Translations under genes and position numbers: made by a program
Part shown: in pieces, positions 58,842 through 64,000 of the stretch
Position numbering within the stretch: position 1 is the first letter of the stretch
Layout: the number at the start of each line of letters is the position of its first letter
The notes under the pieces: generated by a model
Databases searched by the model: none
What the model was told of the DNA's origin: nothing
Seen by the model: only the letters and a program-made list of their open reading frames with translations
From: an uncultured Clostridia bacterium
GTDB taxonomy: Bacteria; Bacillota; Clostridia; Christensenellales; UBA1242
Length of the DNA stretch: 64,000 nucleotides
NCBI GenBank assembly: GCA_944372585.1
Contig: CALVZQ010000004.1
Span: 62,001 to 126,000, forward strand
Direction: 5' to 3'

Positions 58842-59405
58842 TTACTTGTCTGTATCTTTCATCAATTCGTAATACATATTCACATTCTCCGCGACTATGT
58901 TTTCAAATTGATTGTAGTGTGTTATTAATCTTTTTGCTTTAAGTTTTCCACAAGTTATATTTTGCACAATCAAATCATCACACTCCATTTCGCCACACAG
59001 CACCTCAACCATTTCACAGTCCAGTTTCGTTGCCTCGACTTTTCCTTTTGCTCGCAGTGCATCATAGATTTCGCTGACGTCTTTCAAATTTATATTGTTC
59101 ACAAAAACTCTGCCAACTCTAAATTTTTTGTTTGCCACAATATCTCTTGCCCAGAAAGAATAACAAATAGGTTCGGCAAAATCAATATTTGACAGTTCGT
59201 CACCTTTGCTTTTTTCAACTTTAACCATTTTTGGCTCTTGGAAGTCCATTAAACCAAAAGGAATCTCAACATTAAAAACAACATCGGCAAGTTCGTCATT
59301 TTCGGTGAACTTATATAGCTTAACCTTGAATTTTTTGTCTTTGCTTTTTGGTATTGTTTGAAATTTATATTTTTCCAAATCCTCCAAACTATTGATTGTT
59401 ATCAT
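58842..59405 (-). CDS. Unknown protein with short beta-helix-like repeat
   Basis: A 187-residue soluble protein. The first 85 residues are mixed, and the rest (VGRVFVNNINLKDVSEIYDALRAKGKVEATKLDCEMVEVLCGEMECDDLIVQNITCGKLKAKRLITHYNQF) shows alternating short strands with Cys/Val/Leu positions like bactofilin or right-handed beta-helix repeats. No family is named. AGGGGAG precedes the ATG inside the end of the WYL gene, which it overlaps by 17 bases, so it is coupled to that regulator. Confidence 0.75.
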   Translation of the reverse strand: MITINSLEDLEKYKFQTIPKSKDKKFKVKLYKFTENDELADVVFNVEIPFGLMDFQEPKMVKVEKSKGDELSNIDFAEPICYSFWARDIVANKKFRVGRVFVNNINLKDVSEIYDALRAKGKVEATKLDCEMVEVLCGEMECDDLIVQNITCGKLKAKRLITHYNQFENIVAENVNMYYELMKDTDK

Positions 59406-60399
59406 AATCTCCCCTTTTGTAATTTTTTTTCATTGCATCTATCTTTTTTATGAGTTCGTTTCGTGTTTCTTTTGGTGAAATAAGTTCGATTGTTTCTCCA
59501 TATTGCAAACACCAATAAATGATCGCCTGTTCATTCACTTTGACATCAGCAAACAAAACCTCATCTTTCAAATAAAATCTGGCATTCTTACCAAACCATT
59601 CAGCAACATATTCAGCAGAATATTCACTTAATATTTTCAGTGTGGCATTGATAGTTTTGTTGTGAAACATATAGATATTTTGATTGGCATATTCCGCCAT
59701 ATCAACTCCATTTTCGCAATTTTTAAGTTTTTTGATAGGTTTTGCTGGCGAGTCCAAAATTTTGATATTTGAAATAAGTTCAACCTTGTAGTTTGCAATA
59801 TCGTCAAAACAGTTCAGGTTGCAAACAAGATAATATCTTCCTTGATTGTTTATCATAAAATACGGATTTATGATGTAACGTTTTTGCTTTTTTTCTTCAT
59901 TCTTAGCCTTATCAAAATAGAAACGATTATAGTTAAATTCAACCTGTTTTCCTTTTTCAATCGCTTCATTCAATATGTCTATGGTGTAGAAAAGTTGTTT
60001 TTGATCTGTCCTGACAATTTGGTCAGACTTGTAGATATATTTATATTTTCTCCTTTCAAATTCGCTTAGAAAATTTGAAAGTTTTTGTGATAGTTTCCTT
60101 GCATGGTCGCTGTCGATAGATTTGCTTGAAAACACCGCATCAACCAAATATGAAATTTCACTTTTTTCAAATTCTCTTTCTCCCAAAAAACAACCATTCT
60201 TTGTTTTGACAATATCAAATCCGAAATCTACCAAACTGTCAATTGTGGCACCAACAGATTTTCTTTCAAGTTCCAAACCAAATTTTGAGTATAACTTTTG
60301 AATTATTTGTTCTTGTTTTAAAGGGTGATTTTCGTCACTACTTTCTTTTAAAATAGATAAAATGCAAAGTGGTGAAAGTTTTTTGTTATTAGGCAGCAT
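59389..60399 (-). CDS. WYL-domain transcriptional regulator
   Basis: A 336-residue regulator: an N-terminal winged helix (LCILSILKESSDENHPLKQEQIIQKLYSKFG ... RKSVGATIDSLVDFGFDI), a linker helix region and a WYL-like ligand domain (LNEAIEKGKQVEFNYNRF ... YIINPYFMINNQGRYYLVCNL). A C-terminal WCX domain follows (IINYW... QYGETIELISPKETRNELIKKI). WYL domains bind nucleotides or nucleic acid. ATG 60399 is chosen because GGAGA lies seven bases upstream. A TATAAT at 60417-60422 may give it a private promoter downstream of the AAA+ gene. Confidence 0.88.
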   Translation of the reverse strand: MLPNNKKLSPLCILSILKESSDENHPLKQEQIIQKLYSKFGLELERKSVGATIDSLVDFGFDIVKTKNGCFLGEREFEKSEISYLVDAVFSSKSIDSDHARKLSQKLSNFLSEFERRKYKYIYKSDQIVRTDQKQLFYTIDILNEAIEKGKQVEFNYNRFYFDKAKNEEKKQKRYIINPYFMINNQGRYYLVCNLNCFDDIANYKVELISNIKILDSPAKPIKKLKNCENGVDMAEYANQNIYMFHNKTINATLKILSEYSAEYVAEWFGKNARFYLKDEVLFADVKVNEQAIIYWCLQYGETIELISPKETRNELIKKIDAMKKNYKRGDYDNNQ

Positions 60400-60448
60400 A
60401 TTCGTCTCCAATTTCATTATATCACAAGTCTTGCAACCCACAAAGTGT

Positions 60449-62449
60449 TTAACAATGAAAACCAAAAGAGAATTTGTCTGCCTTTTTGATTGGCATATCA
60501 ATATCTTCAGGCAACAATTCGCGCATCTTTGAAGTGTGAAGAAGATTTTCATTCACAAGTCTGGTTGCCTGTTTCATTCTTGCTTTTTCAAGGATATTTC
60601 TCACAAACCTACCGTTTCCAAAATTTTTATCATCTTTGTTAAGAGAAATTATCTCTCTTATCTTTTCTTCGCACTGCGAAATATCTATGTCCATTTTCTT
60701 TGCATGAAATTCGGCAATTTTGATTAGTTCATCTTCACTGTAGTCGGGAAATTCCACCTCAAAGGCTATTCTGCTTCTCAAACCCGAATTCCTATCCAAA
60801 AATCTTTGCATTTCATCTTTATATCCCGCAAAAATAACCACCAAATCTTCACGATTGTTTTCCATTTCCTGAACAATAGCATTGATTGCTTCATCGCCAA
60901 ACAACCTATCTCTTCCATCACAAAGAGAGTAAGCCTCGTCAATAAAGAGAACATTTCCATAAGCCATCTTAAAAAGTTCTTTGACTTTTGGTGCTGTTCC
61001 GCCGACAAATTTGCTCACAATGTCCGCTCTCCCAACTTCAATCAATCTTCCATTAGAAAGCAATCCCTCTTCCTTCATGATTTTTGCGATAATTCTTGCC
61101 ACTGTTGTTTTTGCTGTTCCTGGATTGCCCACAAAGCACATATGTCGACTAAATTGCATAACTTTCATATTTTCGCTTTTGCAAACCTGCTGAAGTTTTG
61201 CGTAATTTATGAAATCTGTGACAATTTTTTTGATATTCTCCTGCCCAATCAAGTTGTTAAGCTCTTGATAACCATCATTGACCGAAACCTCTTTCTCCAC
61301 AATCTCTTCTTCCTTCACAAACATGGAATACTGTGGGAATTGAACTGTTTGCATATAGTTTTTTTGCCAATTTTTAAAGATATTCTCAAGTTCAAACGTT
61401 TTATATGATTTTTTAGGTTCAATAAGTTTCAAAAGACTTTGCGTCTCTTGGATTTTGTATTTTTTTGCCAATCTTTCCAAAAAATCTCTCGCCATTTCGT
61501 CTCGTAATGACGTGTCATGCACTTCCACAAAAGACATATCTGACAAATTGTTTTTTATGTAATTTAATTGTCCATTTTTTAAAGAATAAAGTTGAAATAT
61601 AAAAGTTATCTCCCTGTTGGCCAACTTGCAAACCTGACAAATCATTTCAAGCACTTCCTGTTCTCGTGAGTAGCAATTCGTTTCGTCGATTTCCAAATTT
61701 GAAGAAATAACAACCACTCCGCCATCATTTATATCAAACGCCGAAGAGATTTCCAAAAAAAGATCAACACCAATGTGACATAACATAGAGGTGTTCAAAA
61801 CCATATATTTGTCACGAAGCATGCGCTCGTTTGAGTGTAGAGAATCGACCAAAATCTTGGCCGCCTCCTGCCCCGCTTGTTCTTGCATGTTGAGAATATA
61901 GTGAACCGGAACACCAAAACCATCAGTTTCTCTTGGCATATATATCCTTTTTATTTCCTCCTTCAACTGCTCGTTTGGCACTTTTTTGTTGCAGATGTTC
62001 AGCATTTCATCTTGCGAGAAGAATTTTTTATTTATCATATATTCCTTGAAACATATACGCGAACCATAGTTGATGTTATATTTTGTTCTAATGTCATTGA
62101 CATTTTCAATAAATTTCTCATCATCGGCATTATGCAAATCATTGATTAAGGTGTCGAGACTTATTTCTTTTCTGGAAATTTGTTCAAAGTTTTTTTTAAG
62201 TCTTTTGATAAATTCCTGTGCGGTCGCTTCCACCATATCAACCTTATCAAGTGATTTTTTGAAAATTACATCAAACTGAAGTCTATTGCCCTCATCGCAA
62301 ACGATAAACAAAAAAATATCATCATCTTGGCTCTCCTCGCAAAATTTTCTGTAAGCATCAAGATCCTGCTTTATCATTCCTGTGACAATCGCTTTGTCCG
62401 TCACAACCTCTTTTTCTTGATTTGAGCATGTAAATTTGTAGAAAATCAT
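60449..62449 (-). CDS. CbxX/SpoVK-type AAA+ ATPase with long N-terminal region
   Basis: A 666-residue protein. The C-terminal 260 residues are a CbxX/CfqX/SpoVK AAA+ domain: LIGQENIKKIV, Walker A GNPGTAKTT (441-449), pore-loop-like FVGGTA (481-486), Walker B VLFIDEAYSL (500-509), sensor VVIFAGY, and SGLRSRI with the arginine finger. The first 390 residues match nothing I know; part (220-310, with GVDLFLEISSAFDINDGGVVVIS) may be a degenerate AAA+ module. AGGAGGG precedes the ATG. It lies 49 bases upstream of the WYL gene. Confidence 0.85.
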   Translation of the reverse strand: MIFYKFTCSNQEKEVVTDKAIVTGMIKQDLDAYRKFCEESQDDDIFLFIVCDEGNRLQFDVIFKKSLDKVDMVEATAQEFIKRLKKNFEQISRKEISLDTLINDLHNADDEKFIENVNDIRTKYNINYGSRICFKEYMINKKFFSQDEMLNICNKKVPNEQLKEEIKRIYMPRETDGFGVPVHYILNMQEQAGQEAAKILVDSLHSNERMLRDKYMVLNTSMLCHIGVDLFLEISSAFDINDGGVVVISSNLEIDETNCYSREQEVLEMICQVCKLANREITFIFQLYSLKNGQLNYIKNNLSDMSFVEVHDTSLRDEMARDFLERLAKKYKIQETQSLLKLIEPKKSYKTFELENIFKNWQKNYMQTVQFPQYSMFVKEEEIVEKEVSVNDGYQELNNLIGQENIKKIVTDFINYAKLQQVCKSENMKVMQFSRHMCFVGNPGTAKTTVARIIAKIMKEEGLLSNGRLIEVGRADIVSKFVGGTAPKVKELFKMAYGNVLFIDEAYSLCDGRDRLFGDEAINAIVQEMENNREDLVVIFAGYKDEMQRFLDRNSGLRSRIAFEVEFPDYSEDELIKIAEFHAKKMDIDISQCEEKIREIISLNKDDKNFGNGRFVRNILEKARMKQATRLVNENLLHTSKMRELLPEDIDMPIKKADKFSFGFHC

Positions 62450-62588
62450 AATTCCCTCCTATTGGTTTCATGGTCATTTTAACACTTTGAAAGTCCAAAA
62501 ATTTGGACATAACTTGTGCCAAAAGTGGCGAAGAATTTATTGTTTTTATATTTTTCTTATAAAAGTTTCAAATTTTAGAAATTTATGG

Positions 62589-62594
62589 TATAAT
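62589..62594 (+). promoter_or_regulatory. Extended -10 promoter of the flavoprotein gene
   Basis: TATAAT preceded by TG at the extended -10 position (TGGTATAAT), with a weak TTTCAA -35 (62566-62571). Confidence 0.6.
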
Positions 62595-62613
62595 AAGCTC
62601 GTTTGGAGGAAAT

Positions 62614-64000
62614 ATGGAAAATTTTGATGTTATCATTGTTGGTGGCGGGCCTGCTGGGCTTTTTGCCACATATGAACTTAAAGAAAAAAACAAAAAATTG
62701 AAAGTATGTTTGATTGATCAAGGCAGAAAAGCAAAAAATAGAGTCTGTCCGATGAAACAAGGGCATGCCTGCGCAAATTGTAATCCTTGTCAAATTTTGT
62801 CCGGTTTTGGTGGTGCAGGAACTTTCAGTGATGGAAAACTCAACTTTATTCCAAAACTTGGGAAAAGTGATCTTTTTAAGTATATGAGTGAAAGTGAGGC
62901 CTATAAAATTATTGATGACACTGAAGAAATCTTCAATAAGTTTGGAATGGATGCTGAAATTTATCCAAAAAATGATGAGAAGAGCGAAGAAATCAAAAGA
63001 GAAGTAACTTTAAGAGGTGCCAGATTGCTTCTCATCAAGCAAAAACACTTAGGCTCTGACACTTTGCCAAATCACATAGAAAAATTTACTGATTATCTTG
63101 AAAATGAAGGTGTAAAAATTATTGAAAGTGGCAATGTTTTGGATATTGAACAAGACAAAAATAATTTGAATGTTGTTACATATCAAAAAGACGGGAAAAA
63201 TTTAAAGATGTCCGCAAAATATGTTGTTGTCGCACCTGGACGAAGTGGTGCTGAATGGATGCAAGCTTTGCTTGATAGACACAACATTCCATACAATTCT
63301 CAAAGTATAGAAATCGGCGTCCGTGTGGAAGTTAGAAAGGAAATTTTGCAAAAAATCACCGACGTAATTTACGATCCAACAATTTTCATTAAAACAAAAA
63401 CTTATGGTGACGAAATAAGAACTTTCTGCACCAACCCAGGCGGATTTGTGGCAAAAGAAAATTATTACGGTTATATTTGTGTAAATGGTCACGCACTCAA
63501 AAACACTAAATCCAACAACTCCAATTTTGCCTTTATTTCCAAAGTAACTTTGACACAACCAGCAACAAACACGCGTCTGTATGGCGAATCAATCGCTCGC
63601 ATTGCCAATGTACTTGGTGACAACAAACCTATCATTCAGACTCTCAAAGACCTGAAGCAAGGCAGACGCAGTGAGTGGCACAAAATTAATAAAGGCTTCA
63701 TCGAGCCAACACTTAAAGATTGTGTCGCTGGTGACCTTGCCCTTGTTATGCCATACAGAATAATAACAAACATTTTGGAAGGTTTGGAAGAACTGGATAA
63801 GATAATCCCAGGTGTAAACAATGACGAAACCTTGCTTTATGGTCCAGAAATCAAATTCTTCTCAAATGAAATTGAAACAGACAACAATTTCAAAGCAGAA
63901 GGAAAGCCACTATACTTTATCGGTGATGGAGCTGGAAAAGCAGGCAACATTGTTGTTGCGGCAGCCACTGGACTTATTGCTGCAAGAGATATAATTTCAC
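62614..64000 (+). CDS. FAD-dependent dehydrogenase, COG2509 type (partial, 3' end outside window)
   Basis: The frame stays open to the window end (462 codons). It begins FDVIIVGGGPAGLFATYEL, a FAD-binding Rossmann motif, followed by a Cys-rich loop (CPMKQGHACANCNPCQ), then SGFGGAGTFSDGKLN. Later parts include VVVAPGRSGAEWM, CTNPGGFV and YFIGDGAGKAGNIVVAAATGL. This is the pattern of uncharacterised FAD-dependent dehydrogenases (COG2509). The substrate is unknown; the Cys cluster may bind metal. GGAGG precedes ATG 62614. Confidence 0.9.
   Translation, partial: MENFDVIIVGGGPAGLFATYELKEKNKKLKVCLIDQGRKAKNRVCPMKQGHACANCNPCQILSGFGGAGTFSDGKLNFIPKLGKSDLFKYMSESEAYKIIDDTEEIFNKFGMDAEIYPKNDEKSEEIKREVTLRGARLLLIKQKHLGSDTLPNHIEKFTDYLENEGVKIIESGNVLDIEQDKNNLNVVTYQKDGKNLKMSAKYVVVAPGRSGAEWMQALLDRHNIPYNSQSIEIGVRVEVRKEILQKITDVIYDPTIFIKTKTYGDEIRTFCTNPGGFVAKENYYGYICVNGHALKNTKSNNSNFAFISKVTLTQPATNTRLYGESIARIANVLGDNKPIIQTLKDLKQGRRSEWHKINKGFIEPTLKDCVAGDLALVMPYRIITNILEGLEELDKIIPGVNNDETLLYGPEIKFFSNEIETDNNFKAEGKPLYFIGDGAGKAGNIVVAAATGLIAARDIIS

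Noticed and set aside
57103..62449. A mobile element or prophage carrying the polymerase, WYL and AAA+ genes next to tRNA-Glu.
   Set aside because: No integrase, transposase, attachment-site duplication of the tRNA end or phage structural gene was seen.
1..64000. CRISPR arrays and insertion sequences.
   Set aside because: No regularly spaced direct repeats and no transposase frame were found on either strand.

Overview
The window is 64 kb of chromosome from an AT-rich (roughly one third G+C) low-GC Gram-positive bacterium. It looks like an endospore-forming member of Clostridia, probably from an uncultured gut lineage (inference from gene content; no 16S is present). The evidence is the synteny ftsA-ftsZ-(spacer gene)-spoIIGA-sigE-sigG-ylmC/ymxH-nrdR, together with spoIVA, a SipL-like SpoIVA partner, spoIIR, sleB-ypeB and spoVG. 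SipL instead of the Bacillus SpoVID/SpoVM pair points to Clostridia. MurE carries the DNPR motif of meso-diaminopimelate ligases. TGA is a normal stop. No phage, insertion sequence, CRISPR array or integrase was seen.

Layout. 0-10 kb: 5' part of rplM, an unknown protein, an FkbM methyltransferase, tRNA-Arg(CCT), small housekeeping and membrane genes, a GT8 glycosyltransferase, and a peroxiredoxin-Fur/PerR operon with a clear operator. 8-19 kb (minus strand): spoIVA, a pair of divergent small HTH genes, mmcQ, plsY, der, feoB-feoA; nrdR runs the other way; then ylmC, sigG, sigE and spoIIGA. 19-38 kb (minus strand): the division and cell-wall cluster ftsZ, ftsA, a DUF2207 protein, T-box-controlled serS, ftsQ, murA, ftsW, murD, mraY, murE, ddl, a membrane-anchored MurF-type ligase, an alpha/beta hydrolase and murC. 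murG and murB are not in the cluster. 38-50 kb: spoVG, a membrane gene split by a possible -1 frameshift, ypeB-sleB-spoIIR, sipL, veg, a P-loop kinase-like gene, a BspA-type LRR protein, ppdK, engB and a hemolysin III gene. 50-64 kb: a 1000-residue repeat lipoprotein, a PlsC acyltransferase, glmM, a MarR regulator, tRNA-Glu(CTC), YolD-like plus Y-family polymerase, an accessory trio (beta-helix-like protein, WYL regulator, CbxX/SpoVK-type AAA+ ATPase), and the 5' part of a COG2509-type flavoprotein.

How it fits together. Most of the window makes and divides the cell wall (GlmM and MurA through MurC/D/E/F, Ddl, MraY, FtsW, FtsQ, FtsA, FtsZ) and then switches that machinery to sporulation. SpoIIR signals to SpoIIGA, which matures SigE; SigE drives coat-basement genes such as spoIVA; SigG acts in the forespore; SleB/YpeB open the cortex at germination. 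A sigma-F-type promoter upstream of sigG can be read from the sequence.

The most unusual signals are: (1) a repeated promoter layout in which a sigma-A -10 box lies only 6-7 bases before an ATG that has no Shine-Dalgarno (der, murA, murC, engB and at least four others), predicting leaderless mRNAs; (2) an A-AAA-AAG slippery heptamer followed by a hairpin exactly where a membrane-protein gene changes frame; (3) a membrane-domain MurF-type ligase next to a hydrolase inside the mur operon; (4) an FtsA that ends without the usual membrane-targeting tail; (5) an AAA+/WYL/beta-helix locus of unknown function.
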